DNA of 64,000 bases. Origin: Tubulanus polymorphus. Its lineage: Eukaryota; Nemertea; Palaeonemertea; Tubulaniformes; Tubulanidae. Of the stretch, positions 49,968 to 63,321 are shown one piece after another. The position numbers and the translations under genes are program-made. Position 1 is the stretch's first letter. Every line of letters starts with the position of its first letter. The notes beneath the pieces are model-generated. The model searched no databases. It saw only the letters and a program-made list of their open reading frames with translations, and was not told where the DNA came from. The stretch spans positions 24,198,450 to 24,262,449 of the forward strand of contig NC_134029.1 in NCBI RefSeq assembly GCF_964204645.1, written 5' to 3'.

Positions 49968-50339
49968 ACAAAACTATGAGTGTCTAACAGCAGCAGCAGT
50001 TGTTACTCTGTTTCTATTTAGCACATCTATTAGAGATTCTGTGCGTATGGCTTTTCTTCTGTCATTAGATTTTGTCAGGTTTCCTGCATCAAAGATAAAA
50101 CCGTAGAAATGAGACCGCAATTTGTGAGCGCAAACTACGTTATAAATACTCATTAGCCATAAACACCTTCAATCTAAATACTGCAAATAGTCACAGTTTA
50201 ACATGACAGTAATACTGATATCTACAGGACAAATACTGGATAACACGTCTGAGATAACTAGCTGAAACACTAATGAGAGTGAGGGAGAGAGGAGAGCACT
50301 TCATTCTAGATGCACAGGGGGGAGGGGGCCTGAAACTAG

Positions 50340-50790
50340 CCCCAGGCCTGACTGACAGAGCTAGTGCCCCCGGGACCAAGCCCCGCGCCTGACTGACAGA
50401 GTAACCCCTGAACTGAGCCCCACGCCTGACCGACAGTGCCCCCTGGATCGAGTCCAGTGCCTGACTGACGGAGTACCCCCTGAACTGAGCCCCACGCCTG
50501 ACCGACAGTGCCCCCTGGATCGAGTCCAGTGCCTGACTGACGGAGTACCCCCTGAACTGAGCCCCACGCCTGACCGACAGTGCCCTCTGGATCGAGTCCA
50601 GTGCCTGACCGACAGTGCCTTCTGAACTGAGCCCCACGCCTGACCGACAGTGCCCTCTGGATCGAGTCCAGTGCCTGACCGACAGTGCCTTCTGTACTGA
50701 GCCCCACGCCTGACTGACAGTGCCCCCTGGCAGTGCCTGGCTGACAATGCCTCCTGAACTGAGCCCAGTTCCAGGCTGAAGGTGCCTGGA
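50340..50790. repeat. 72-bp GC-rich minisatellite
   Basis: Each 72-bp unit combines two related halves, CTGAACTGAGCCCCACGCCT and TGGATCGAGTCCAGTGCCTG, separated by GACCGACAGTGCC-type spacers. It is strikingly GC-rich in an AT-rich setting and open in three minus-strand frames. Confidence 0.9.
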
Positions 50791-50877
50791 TCTAGTGCTG
50801 TGTCATGTCAGAAAATAAAATACAGATATTATAAAAACATTCAATAAAAAGTAAATGATATATAAACAGATACTCAC

Positions 50878-50921
50878 ACAATGACTTTACGTTTGACTCT
50901 ACACGAGATTGGTGAAGTCAT
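50878..50921 (-). CDS. Candidate alternative first coding exon of HOMER (A)
   Basis: On the minus strand an ATG at 50921 opens 14 codons (MTSPISCRVKRKVI) and ends in phase 2 at a GTGAGT donor (complement of 50872-50877). This is compatible with splicing to 42324 to give a 417-residue protein. It lies 8.5 kb from the EVH1 exon. Alternative: a short chance frame. Confidence 0.3.
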
Positions 50922-51574
50922 AGTTGATTGAGTCCCGGTTCAGAAGTCACATTTCATGAATACAATGTTAGATAGAGAACACGGTAACAGTAAACTAATG
51001 GTAGATATATATAGTCTTCCCAGTGGTCAATTGAAGCCCAGTAAATATCCACAAGTATTTCCTACTGCCTCGAGAAACCGCGATATAATATTCCTATTCC
51101 ATTATTGATAAATAAGCCAAAAGAAGTGCAGCGACTAACGTGAGCAGAATTCACTGATCTTCCTTCCGGCATTCCTTCAATACAATAATCATTCTTTTTA
51201 CACTAATACGATCATCTTAGATCTGAACGATTTGACACTTCGGCTCATTTCAACAGCTCTGAAATGAGCGTCGGTGTAGTTACAGTAATCGCGAGTAGTT
51301 TCCAGCAGTGTTTAGACAGACTATTAGCCGATACCGGCCGCGAGTGTAGAATTAGTTAATTACTGATTCCACGTTGATTAAGGCGCACGCGTGTTTTACG
51401 CCGTTATTAGGAAGACAATTTCGCGCTTAAATCGAAAAGACAAAAAGACACGATCGCCACCGACGCCCAACTCGTCACGAATATACAATGAATTCGAAGA
51501 TCCAATATCCATGGCAACTGCAATTTCCGTAGGTGGTTTTCGGATTCATAAATGAATGAATGAAGTTCAACTAG

Positions 51575-51690
51575 TATCCCCCCTACACCTATACCCCCCT
51601 AATGAGTATCCCCCCTACACCTATACCCCCCTAATGAATATCCCCCCTAATGAGTATCCCCCCTAACGAGTATCCCCCATAACGTGTCTC
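51575..51690. repeat. C-rich short tandem repeat
   Basis: TATCCCCCCTACACCTATAC-type units alternate with CCCCCTAATGAG. A (TCTCTCC)n block follows at 51952-51981. Confidence 0.8.
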
Positions 51691-52199
51691 CCCCTCTGGA
51701 AATCAACGACGGAGCCTTCAAACACTTTTCAACTATTTACGCAAAAATTCCAGTTCGTAAATTAATGCAGAACAGCACGCAATTCTCTCCTCGTTACTGT
51801 AACGAGAGATTAGTAAATACTGTTAGTAATATTAGTAACTGTAACCAGAGATCCGTATATACTGGTAATAATTATTAGTTACTGTAATCCTCATCACTGT
51901 AAACCAATAAAACACAAGTTATACGTAGCACTATTGATTAATGATAGATCTCTCCTCTCTCTCCTCTCTCTCCTCTCTCTCCCTGAAAACCACAAATGCA
52001 GATTTTCTTTTCATGTTGTCTTCATCGTCGATATCAGAACCATGAAGTCAAAAATAATGAATAGCCTCGCGTTATTATTATTATATCCACTGGTGATGTG
52101 AGGAGAATAAAAGCACCAGCAGCGCTGACTGAATGGCTGACTGACTGAGATCATCACAGGGAGTAAAACTCATACAGCCTGCCCGTGTACCCATATGGC

Positions 52200-52850
52200 T
52201 GCCTGTCAGCCTGCCTGTGAAACTGCCTACCCATCAGCCTGCCGGTGAGCCAGTCTGTAAGCCTGCCTACCCGTCAGCCTGCCGGTGAGCCAGTCTGTAA
52301 GCCTGCCTACCGGTCAGCCTGCTGGTGAGCTAGTCTGTGAGCCTGCCTACCGGTCAGCCTGCTGGTGAGCTAGTCTGTAAGCCTGCCTACCCGTCAGCCT
52401 GCTGGTGAGCTAGTCTGTGAGCCTGCCTACCCGTCAGCCTGCCGGTGAGCTAGTCTGTGAGCCTGCCTACCCGTCAGCCTGCTGGTGAGCTAGTCTGTGA
52501 GCCTGCCTACTCATCAGCCTGCCAGTGAGCCAGTCTGTGAGCCTGCCTACCCGTCAGCCTGCTGGTGAGCTAGTCTGTGAGCCTGCCTACCCGTCAGCCT
52601 GCTGGTGAGCTAGTCTGTGAGCCTGCCTACTCATCAGCCTGCCAGTGAGCCAGTCTGAGCCTGCCTACCCGTCAGCCTGCTGGTGAGCTAGTCTGTGAGC
52701 CTGCCTACTTATCAGCCTGCCAGTGAGCCAGTCTGTGAGCCTGCCTACCCGTCAGCCTGCTGGTGAGCCAGTCTGTGAGCCTGCCTACTTATCAGCCTGC
52801 CCGTGAGCCAGTCTGTGAGCCTGCCTACCCGTCAGCCTGCCAGTGGTATG
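52200..52850. repeat. 40-bp minisatellite
   Basis: About 16 units of GTGAGCCTGCCTACCCGTCA followed by GCCTGCTGGTGAGCTAGTCT. Variants include CTCATCAGCC and GCCAGTGAGCCAGTC. Confidence 0.93.
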
Positions 52851-53028
52851 CACAGATACCATCTTTAAGGAAGAGGAAAGCTACAAGCAGTAATAGGCGC
52901 CGGTATATCGATCCTCTATCTACCCTCATTCCAACTCGGGAAATCTATACCCAGTGGTAATTACATGAAAAATAGCATCGTTTAATAAATGAGCAGTTAC
53001 CACTGCAGAATCAACCACAGAGCTCATA

Positions 53029-53143
53029 AAGTCATCTCAAAAGTCATCTCAAGAGTCATCTCAGAGTCATCTCAAGAGTCATCTCAAGAGTCATCTCAAG
53101 AGTCATCTCAAGCAGTCACCTCAAAGTCATCTCAAGCAGTCAT
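53029..53143. repeat. 12-bp tandem repeat
   Basis: About nine copies of GTCATCTCAAGA with small deletions. Confidence 0.85.
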
Positions 53144-53385
53144 CCCCATAAACATCAGTTTGATTGATAAAGTTCAGACAGGTTTGTGTGATATGTTTGC
53201 ACTTAATCAACTACAGCAATGAAATGACTTTCTGTGTACAGAACATTTTCTCAATAACCACAATTAGTCTCAGTATTTACTGCTCGTTTTGTAGAAAGAC
53301 TCTTCAAAATGTTGTCTATAATTACGCAAATTATACAAGTTAGTGAGTGTATATGTAGTGAATGAAGCTCATTAAAGATAAGTGT

Positions 53386-54190
53386 CAGAATCAGCCCGGA
53401 GATACCTACTACAGAATCAGCCCGGAGATACCGACTACAGAATCAGCCCGGAGATACCGACTACAGAATCAGCCCGGAGATACCGACTACAGAATCAGCC
53501 CGGAGATACCGACTACAGAATCAGCCCGGAGATAGCGACTACAGAATCAGCCCGGAGATAGCGACTACAGAATCAGCCCGGAGATACCTACTACAGAATC
53601 AGCCCGGAGATACCTACTACAGAATCAGCCCGGAGATACCGACTACAGAATCAGCCCGGAGATACCGACTACAGAATCAGCCCGGAGACACCGACTACAG
53701 AATCAGCTCAGAGATACCGACTACAGAATCAGCCCGCAGATACCGACTACAGAATCAGCCCGGAGATAGCGACTACAGAATCAGCCCGGAGATACCTACT
53801 ACAGAATCAGACCGGAGATACCGACTACAGAATCAGCCCGGAGATACCGACTACAGAATCAGCCCGGAGACACCGACTACAGAATCAGCCCGGAGATACC
53901 GACTACAGAATCAGCCCGGAGATACCGACTACAGAATCAGCCCGGAGACACCGACTACAGAATCAGCCCGGAGATAGCGACTACAGAATCAGCCCGGAGA
54001 TACCGACTACAGAATCAGCCCGGAGATACCGACTACAGAATCAGCCAGGAGATACCGACTACAGAATCAGCCCGGAGATAGCGACTACAGAATCAGCCCG
54101 GAGATAGCGACTACAGAATCAGCCCGGAGATACCGACTACAGAATCAGCCCGGAGATACCGACTACAGAATCAGCCCGGAGATACCGACA
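53386..54190. repeat. 26-bp minisatellite, about 31 copies
   Basis: Highly homogeneous head-to-tail units of CAGAATCAGCCCGGAGATAC plus CGACTA. Substitutions are restricted mostly to ATACC/ATAGC/ACACC and CGACT/CTACT. Confidence 0.95.
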
Positions 54191-56680
54191 ACACAGACAA
54201 TAATGGCTCTGTCCACAGACAGATGCATTTGATCATTAATTCGATATGCTTCACTGCAATAAACACTATATAATGACAAATTGACATTATCCACTTTCCC
54301 CATGTGACCAACATCAACATCAATTAAACAGGTAAATCAGACCGGGGAAAGATGCCAGTATCACAATCAAACACGGGGAGAGGGGAGAAGGGAGGGGGAG
54401 AGAGGGGAGGGGGAGAGAGGGAGGGCGAAATGTGAAAGCAATATTCTCAAAATGCTCAGATTTCAGAAAGGCTACATTACCATTGATTGTCGAGTGTAAC
54501 ACACTATAGTTCGGAGTCATCTCTAAATCACTGCTGTATAAAACAGTTTATCAATGTAAACAATGATTAACATTCACATAGAATGAACTCGCTTAATTTG
54601 CATCATTTGGGACCAAAAAATATTATCCACTTTTAGGGAAATCCCGATTAAAACGAATTTTCTTGTGTATTGATGAAAATATGGACAGCAAATGTTGTCC
54701 GGATAAGATCAAATCCGGATTAAGGGAGTTTGACTGTGAGTTGATTTTTGAACAGGGGTGGCTGAAGGCCGGACGTGAAATTGACAGGGGCGCCTTTTAA
54801 AACCTCTCGTGTAGAACTCTGTGAATAGAGAGTGATATTTTACCGCTCGAGTCCAGAACTGACAATGAAACTATTCTTCATCAACGTAAACCAGAGTGGA
54901 ATAAAACGGCGTTTATTTTCTGGATTGTTCTGTAACCATCACTCAGCCCCACACCGAGATTGATGACTAAAATAACAACAGAGATAAGAGTAACACAAGC
55001 AACACTTCAACAGCGGCAGCGGTGGCACTCGCCATAAATTACTCAATTCACATGAATATTATGAAAGATGTATTTGACATTTTAGCAAATCCTTCATCTT
55101 ATTGCAGAGTGGTTATTGGTAAGTGGTATATAAAGTATAGCCAGCCAAATGAACGTCTAGATTTAATATCGATCAATGCTGCATGCTGCTGCATGCTGCT
55201 GCTGCTGCTGTTTCTTCTCTCATCAATTTTTAATTTTCTCATTTTCTATCTATCGTCTTCTTACAGAACTATTCCAAATTCAGAAAGTGAAGTCTCCGCA
55301 GTAAACCAACCTCGCCTCATTCCCGTACATAACCAACTCAACACTTTATGACTAAATCATTTTTCTGACTACATCTCTTTGACCTGGGGCTTAATCTAAG
55401 TGTTTTCTATGGCACCCATCTTCCGATAATTGTAGTTAGTATTCAGAGAGGGCAGCACCATACTGTCTGTGAACATATGGAAGTGCATGGTCGCTCGACC
55501 TGTTGCATATGACAGGAAAGGGTTAATTCTGAACTCACCAGTCTCAGTTTGGCCGCAATAGTAAAGGTCTATTGCATCGGTCAGCTTCGGTAGAAAAGAT
55601 GAATGCAATATCTGCGACGAGGGCCGAGACTATAGATCAACTCCAGTGTGTCCCAGTACGACATTAAATAGATGGCTATCTATCAGCCCGGTCTGTGAGT
55701 TGTCAATATTGCTGTGTTTTATGATAGTCCAGAGAGAGGGGGACGAGGAGAGATGATGACAGTAATAATGTCCTGTATTCTCATAAATCACATCAATTTA
55801 ATCCATGCTTCACATTTCAACGACGACATCTAAACAGTGAATCAATCAGCAACTGATAACATTCAATATTCCGTTTCATGAGAACAAACAAACATTAGAA
55901 AACCTGAATAAACTAAATGCCGCAACAGTCCATTTCTAAATGGATTCAAAACTTGTTATATCGAATATTCAGTCGATGCTCGGGATTTTGAGGTCGCGCA
56001 AAACCTAAATGAGGTATATAATACTTGAGGTAAAAACTGGAAAATATCGCAGAAAAACAAGTTGCATCGTTTAATAAATGAACTATAATAAGAAGTACGA
56101 TTATAGAACGTGAGTTGATGGTGTTTCATTTACTGACGGCAAAACCACCAAAAAACATCATCCGTCGTAACAATGAACGCTGTTACTTAGCAACGTAACA
56201 TCAAAAATAATCAAATTGAAGCTCGAACAAAGAAACCATTCAGATCACTAGGAATCCTATCATCTAAAACCCTGAGGGGGGCAAACTCAATAGATGCTGA
56301 TGATGATGATGATCAAAGTCATTTTTACATCAAACAGATCGATCAACGCCAAATCTATTATGTAAATATGTGAATATAACTTTTAGTGATTTATGATGAA
56401 AACAAAAATAAAAGTTAGTGCCAGCAGCGAGAGACAGAGTGCTCAGATACATTCAACCCAATTCATTTGAATCGTCAATAATTAAAGCCATTCTGAAGTT
56501 TATTTTCATTTTTGTGGTTTAAATCGTTCAATTTTCTACAGTTTTCTAAAAGTTTTGTCACTGAAAACTGTCAAATATAGAATCATTAATTGCAACACAT
56601 TCTGCAGACTGTGGTTTAAAAATGTCAGTAATTAGTCACTATGCAACATTACTTCATGTTATACATCATCGTGACAATAT
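54191..56680. other. Unassigned DNA with scattered low-complexity tracts
   Basis: A purine-rich block lies at 54370-54430 and CTGCATG/CTG repeats at 55177-55210. No coding exon with recognisable homology or convincing splice sites was found on either strand. Confidence 0.35.
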
Positions 56681-56689
56681 AGCTGCTGC

Positions 56690-56727
<38 letters not shown>

Positions 56728-56732
56728 CAGCA
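56681..56732. repeat. (CTG)n trinucleotide repeat
   Basis: About 15 CTG/GCT triplets with one TTG interruption. Confidence 0.95.
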
Positions 56733-56904
56733 CGCCCTATTGATTGATCAATACACTAAATTGAACACAGATAATTCGACGGGGTAATTATTGACACCCA
56801 GAATTCCCTGTCCCTCTCCCTCAGACAGATTCAGGATTTCGAGAGGGGTAAAACTCAACAGGGGTTTGGAGAAAATTTCGTCATCCTAAGATGTAAGTTG
56901 AGCT

Positions 56905-56998
56905 ATAATTGTGACCACCTCGCATATTGCACAAGCTGTTACCACCGGACAAGTGGACTGCAGTTTGATTTCTCGGGTTCGATCCCCGTTGAGCGCGT
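56905..56998 (+). repeat. tRNA-derived SINE-like head
   Basis: A perfect B box GGTTCGATCCC at about 56976-56986 lies downstream of a weak A-box-like stretch. The surrounding bases do not fold as a complete tRNA. Confidence 0.3.
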
Positions 56999-57451
56999 GT
57001 AATTTCACTGTCACTTCTCTTAATCCACTACTGATCCTCTACGACCTCAATAATCCTCTAATGATCCTCCACAACCTGGATAATCCTCTACTGATCCTCT
57101 ACAACCTGGATAATCCTCAACCAACCAGAGAGAGAGAGAGAGAGAGGTTCAACAGTATAAACTAACAAACGATTAGAGATTCTCGTGAACCTGCGTCACT
57201 GAGATAACAATAAACTGATCGGCTCAAAACTCATTTCAACAACTGCATGTGAAAGAAATGATATTTATAGTCAACTGAACAGGAGTGTGAGGAAATGAGA
57301 TTACCGCACAACGCGAAATAAATCTGATTTCTCAAACGGAGGTCTGCAATGATTTCATTAGAGATATAAGAGATGTTAGCCTCTTATATCTCAAATACAT
57401 TTATATAAATTGATTTATTATATACTTGTAGATTAGATACAACAGACAAAA

Positions 57452-57633
57452 TTGAGGCCAAACTCTCTGAGATACCTGAGGATACCGGATATTGAGACCA
57501 GACACTCAGAGATACCTGAGGATACTAGATAGAAACTGAGACTAGACACTCAGAGATACCTGAGGATACCGGATATTGAGACCAGACACTCAGAGATACC
57601 TGAGGATACTAGATAGAAATTGAGACCCGACTC
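57452..57633. repeat. About 84-bp tandem repeat, two and a half copies
   Basis: The repeat is composed of two related halves sharing ACTCAGAGATACCTGAGGAT, followed alternately by ACCGGATATTGAGACC and ACTAGATAGAAACTGAGAC. Confidence 0.85.
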
Positions 57634-57810
57634 TCATGACAAAGATCGCATGCAATCGCATGACAAAGATGGTTCCTCGATTAATTGAATAACCTGAAAC
57701 TCTTCCGCGCTGCGAAAATCTCATTTCTAAAATTGAATCGACTTCAACCATGAAATAGAGATCGATGTTAGAGGGATTTAACTGTCAGTTCACTTCCTTA
57801 TTGAATTACA

Positions 57811-57877
57811 GAGAAGAGGGAGAGAGAGAGAGGGAGGGGGGAGAGAGAGGGGGAGGGAGGGGGAGAGAGAGAGGGGG

Positions 57878-57973
<96 letters not shown>

Positions 57974-58075
57974 AGGGAGGTAGAGAGGGAGGGAGAGAGA
58001 GAGGGAGAGAGAGAGAGAGAGAGGGAGGGAGGGAGGGAGGGAGGGAGGTACGTAGAGAGGGAGGGAGGGAGCGTG
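57811..58075. repeat. Long (GA)n/(GGGA)n purine tract
   Basis: More than 250 bases of almost pure purine on the plus strand. A continuous (GA)n core at about 57882-57966 is flanked by GGGA/GGAG runs. Such mirror-symmetric tracts can form triplex (H-DNA); that is established for the sequence class and not shown here. Confidence 0.95.
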
Positions 58076-58259
58076 CGCTACAGGATGACTCTCAAAAATA
58101 CAATGGAAAAATACATGCGCAAGCTAGATCAATTTACGCTCCATAGGTTTCATCCTCAGAACAGCAAACACCGCCGCAAGCCCCTTCCTCTGAGGGCGAC
58201 AGCGTAAACCACAGATGAACCACAGTTAAAAATTATGAAATAAATCCATGAAAATCTAG

Positions 58260-58317
58260 GCATCAGCAGCAGCAGCAGCAACAGCAACAGCAGCAGCAAC
58301 AGCAGCAACAGCAGCAC
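58260..58317. repeat. (CAG/CAA)n repeat
   Basis: About 18 CAG or CAA triplets. The frame is open on neither strand beyond low-complexity residues, so no protein is inferred. Confidence 0.9.
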
Positions 58318-58319
58318 TC

Positions 58320-61280
58320 CCAGATATAAAAAGAAAAATACAACTACATGACGTGAACAAGTGAATTGGCAACAAAATTCCATTACCGGAAAATCTTCAA
58401 TAAACCGGAGACCAAACTTAAAACCAATATTATACATTAGAATTTCCTGTGGACAAAGATTTCAATCGATGATTGATGAAAATAGAAAAACACTTTGAAT
58501 ATACGTGAGGGGATCATCAATAACCGGGATGGGGGGAGGGGGTGGTAGGCGACCCGGTGGTCAGAGACACAGTAATTCGATTAGATCAGAACACAGACGT
58601 GAACAAGCTGCCAAGTGTTTTTTCCCGTAAAGAAAGATATCTGTTAATCGCATCAAAACACGTTTGACATTTCGGGGAACACGGACAAGATGTGACTGGC
58701 ATGAACAAGAGGCTTACTGTCATTACAAATACCAGCATGATTCTCATCAGGAGGGAGGACATGGATCGGGGGGGGGATGGTAGGAGGGGGGGGAATTAAA
58801 CAACCATCACCACACAGTGATTCTGTGTACAGCAGTTTCCCATCCCATTACTGTAATGGACATGTTTGTTACAACGAAATTATCCCAGGCCAGCAATAAG
58901 TGCAAATGAATCTCGTCTTATTTGGTATGCTGCTGATTTGGTGGACCTCGCCTTAATTTGGGAAAATTTGGAGATACGAATGCAAGAAATTTAAGAAACA
59001 GACAATCGCAGTAGAAAGTAGAAGAATTAGTCGGCGTTTAAACTCAAAACTGAATAATGAAAACATCAACTATCGTAATGATATCAGACACCATGAATAT
59101 CATCGTAGTTTTAGTGCATTTCATTTCACTTTACAAAGAACTGCAAAACAGACTTCAAAACACGTCACTAACTACAACTCGTCCAATGTTTCAACACAAA
59201 ATCAACGACAAAATACAGAAATATTTCAATCTCAGATCAAAATGATATAGGCCTAACTTTCAATGAGGTCCACAAGTCTACACTACAACATCGAAACAAT
59301 ATTAAACATACCTTTTTATCGGTTCTCCAATCTGGAGTTTAAACCAATGTAACCAAATAATATCTTGTATATCTGTGTATTTCATCATCATAGCCATAAC
59401 CTGAGTTAGGTCATTATACTATAAACCCCCGCCCCCCTGCAATCAACTTCCAGAAACAGCAACAAACTTCAAACAGATCATCCATAAAATATCAATTTAG
59501 AGAGAGAGAGAGAGTGAGAGAGAGCGCTCTTACTGACTGAAGTGTGTCAACAATAAACAAGCATTGCTACAAAAACAGAGAGAGAGAGAGAGAGAGACAG
59601 GACACAGCAAGGAGCTCCTCGGTGAGCTGATCAACCAAACATATCTCAAAAACAATCTCTTATAGCAATTATATCATATTTCTTACAAGATGGAAGAAAA
59701 ACCTGATAGATCATCCCTCGCTGTTAGAAACATCTTAATCAATTCACATCGACACAATCGCCTGAAGCTTACTACAACATGTTCTCATGCATCTTTCATT
59801 GTTTCATTTTGCTTTGATTGATTAAACATCTGCAATTTGTCGAATACTTCAAATATCACATTTTAAGGTGCTAAATGAAACTTTGCCTTATCACACACCA
59901 AACTTCCTCAGTCTGATATCTCTAATTTCAGCGGTTATTACCAAAAATGAGAGCAATTTAACATCAAAAGTATTAAGTTTCATAGAAAACGAACTAAGAA
60001 TAATTGTGATTTTGAGACAGGGTGACTATTCCCTGATATGTTGTTTTTCTGGACTCGATCTGCTAAAGAGATCAGATCAATTAACACCTAGTCAAATACA
60101 TCAGACAAATAAACGGAAACCGTTAGATTTCCCTGATTTTTAGCTTTTTTTAAACAAAAATCCCAGACTATTCCTTGACCTTTTTAAAGAAAAGAAAATT
60201 TCCTGACTATTCCCTGATTCCCCGATGAGAGAATCTTGATGTTTGTGGGTATCGGTCAATTAAACCTATGTGGAGGTGATTGTCGAGGTGGTAGATTCAA
60301 TGAATAATACTGAAAGTACTAAAAAGTTTTACTCTGCTGTGTTGAAGGGATGAAGAGGGTTTGGTTTATATGAAGTGCTGTTGAAACGTTTTTCACATAA
60401 AACCAGATAAAACTGCACTGACAAATTACTCCACAGTGTTTACTACACAGAGTCTGATAATGCATGTGGAGTCTCAGTGAGTGAGGGCTATCACATACCA
60501 ATAAAAATCATTACTCTAAACAGATTCACAAAAATACAACGCAGTAGCATTAACAGATTGTAAGTCAACAATAACTTAATTAGGAAAATAAGCACAAGAA
60601 GAGACTCCTCTCACAATAACTTTCATGATTTGTATCACGACTGAAAGACTTTAATAATGTGCTGATGGCTCATTAAACAAGGATGATTCTTTCATGTTGG
60701 TAATCATGTTTATTTGGGGTATGCCAATATCAGATTAATGAAAAAATGTCATTAAATACTAAATTGCTGCTTGAGTCGCTACTGGTCAATTATTAATAAT
60801 TACATGAGAAACTAATGAAATGTTGCTTGCTCAACATGATCTACAATTATATATCTAATCATCATCCGGGCTACATGACAAACCAGAGACAGACCACAGA
60901 CGAGACAGAGACAAACCAGAGACAAACCACCAGAGATAAGACTATGATATGAAGCTTGAATTGTGATGTATCTCTTTCTGCTCAGTGCAACCGTTCCAAA
61001 ATAGGAAATATTTCTGAATACATTCAAGAAAACAGTTGAATTGCAGTTTTCTATATTATTCAACCCTGAGCTGTTTGTTGATGTGAAACTAATACCTAAC
61101 TCGGGTTGCGCTAAAATCCGATCAGATCATCAGTGATAAGAAACATTCATGTCACATCACGAGGCCGAGTCGTTTGTCAGATCTTAGCTCTACATCAGGT
61201 CACCTGAGATCCAAGATTCGGAACTGAATACTGATGTATCCTGTTCATTGGCTTCGACCTTACAATCAGTCGTAAGTACA
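58320..61280. other. Unassigned DNA
   Basis: Contains poly-G stretches near 58765-58790 and (GA)n runs at 59501-59526 and 59576-59597. The segment around 60020-60230 has repeated ACTATTCCCTGA motifs and looks like a degraded dispersed repeat. No gene is supported. Confidence 0.35.
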
Positions 61281-61710
61281 CTCAGGTCACATAACATTCG
61301 ATCTGATCATTGTAGCAGGGTCCCATCTAAGGAATGAAAGCCACTTGCCCAGGGGGGGCAAGCATATCTGAAATTTCACTCGCCCCCTCCAAAAGCTACT
61401 TGCCCTACACAGGCAGTCCGATTGGTGGCACTATCATCCGTTGTATCCAGTGGGGAAAAATTTTATGCCATAAAATTGCACTAGCCCGGGGGACAAGTGA
61501 TAATGATAACCTACTTGCCCTGATGAGAATATACTTGTCCCGGGCAATCGGACAAGTGCTTAGATCGCACCCTGTCGTAGTAAGATATAGAACATTACCG
61601 ATCAGCTTACAACTGGTTTAAATACCATTCTCATGATGTCGCAAAAATTCCCCGACTGAAAAATCGGCTGATTGACTACCGATTTCAGATCTAATGTGAC
61701 CTGAGTCAGG
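61281..61710. mobile_element. Nested foldback element
   Basis: An inner element of about 260 bp (61316-61576) has inverted ends CAGGGTCCCATCTAAG and CAGGGTGCGATCTAAG and internal CTTGCCC/GGGCAAG motifs. It is itself flanked by an outer inverted repeat: CTCAGGTCACATAACATTCG at 61281-61300 against TCAGATCTAATGTGACCTGA near 61685-61705. There is no credible coding frame. Confidence 0.55.
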
Positions 61711-63321
61711 CTGTAGCAGACTGAACTTTCACATCATAGGTTCAGATTCAGGGGCAGGAACAACAATCAAATATTCCTCTGAACTGAGTGTTTTTCTGGA
61801 GGTGTCGCTTGTAGTACATTCAGCCTGCTGATTACCGATCTGATTCTATATTTTATGTTAAACTGAAAAGTTAAATAAATCAAACACAAATGAAATGAAA
61901 CGCAAAGATTAAAGGGTTATAGAAACAAGAGTCGTTCATTAGAGACTTTAATCAAGTATGAACTGAAGTTCATTCAATTGAACATTTAACGTCAAATTGA
62001 ACGTTATGCACGGTGCGCCACTTGGCTCGTTTTAATGAATCTGTCAAAACAATTTCTCAACACGTTTATCCCTCCACAGATGAGGCCACCAGATGGCGTA
62101 GCTACTTACTTAGCAGTTTAAGCCAAGACAGAAAAAACTAGTTCATTTATTGAATAGGCCTAAGCTTATAGTTTTCACCCTTAAAATCAAAAACAGTCAA
62201 GAAAGAGGCTTCTCAATAATCAAAGCCACATCATGTCCTGAAAATCTAGCCCTAAAATCGGATCGAGAAGGTAGCCTGTAGCCCCCCCCCCCCTTAACGG
62301 AGCCACATAGCGGCCAAGCGGGAGGGTGACCTGTAACTTTTACACTCATCCTCGGTGCTCATTTGGGAAAGACACCTCAGTGAATCCTTCAGCCCTGAAA
62401 CTGTCAAACAGTGGTCGAGACAAGAAGAAAGATGCATCGATTTCATCAATAAATTTCCAACTGTGAAAAAAGCTCTTCAGTTTCAATTTCAACGCAATAA
62501 ATCAGTTTTAATTATTCAAATTCATAAAATCATCAACTCACCCCATTATCTCCACTGTTATAGATGCGTCAATAAACACAATATCCACGAATATCTCACT
62601 GTTTTATCTGGTTTTCGCAAATTATTTTAAAATTTTGATTGATTTTGATTTGCGCACTGGATTATTCAAAGTATACTCAAGTTTCACCATTTCATGCTGA
62701 TGTTGCATGCCGATTTAAACTCAAATTAAAATTTACTTTATTGAACATAATTATTTTACGATGCATATCATCGGGTTAATAGATGAATTTAGATACAGAT
62801 CGAGACACAGATATGTTAGTTAATTCCATAGTCTCATTCCATAAGACACTTCCATATATTCATTGGCATTGGAAATTATTGGAACAATTTGATAAGTGGA
62901 ATAGCAAGCAATTTTAACGAATTCAATTCCAGTCGGCCTGCTGTCCTCAATGGCAGTCTCAGCATATTTTTCAGAGAACATATTTTCCCAATATAACTCA
63001 CTGGAAATATATTCTTTATAACGCCAAATTATCTATAACAGTAACATTATAAAATACTTTTACTGTAAGTGCCGCCGCGCAAGTGAACAGGGCCCGCCAT
63101 AATCAGGTCCTGTAGATATCTGATTGGTAGAAATGTTGTTCTTCGAATTTAGGACTTGCTATAGAACGATGACACAGTGAAACCATTTGCTGCAGAGAAT
63201 CACAGTGGGTACTGTTAGTGAATAAAGAGTCACTACGTCGGACTGGTCACCAGTCACCACACCTGGCTGGTCCCCAGTCACTGCTTTTGACGAGACAAAC
63301 TGACAAACTGAGTGTTCCATT
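61711..63321. other. Unassigned DNA
   Basis: A poly-C run lies at about 62283-62294. An open frame of 91 codons at 62355-62630 has no recognised family and no splice support. Otherwise AT-rich with no visible feature. Confidence 0.3.

Noticed and set aside
50191-50747. Long overlapping minus-strand frames in three phases
   Set aside because: These are a by-product of a 72-bp GC-rich repeat with few stop codons. All three phases are equally open, so none is evidence of coding.
53386-54190. Regular 26-bp repeats resembling a CRISPR array
   Set aside because: The units are directly head to tail with no unique spacers, and the genome is eukaryotic. It is a minisatellite.
55022-55351. 109-codon plus-strand frame with a hydrophobic stretch
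   Set aside because: The hydrophobic stretch is translation of CTG/TTC simple repeats, and no family or splice context was recognised.
57765-57983. Arg/Glu-rich open frame
   Set aside because: Translation of a (GA)n microsatellite.
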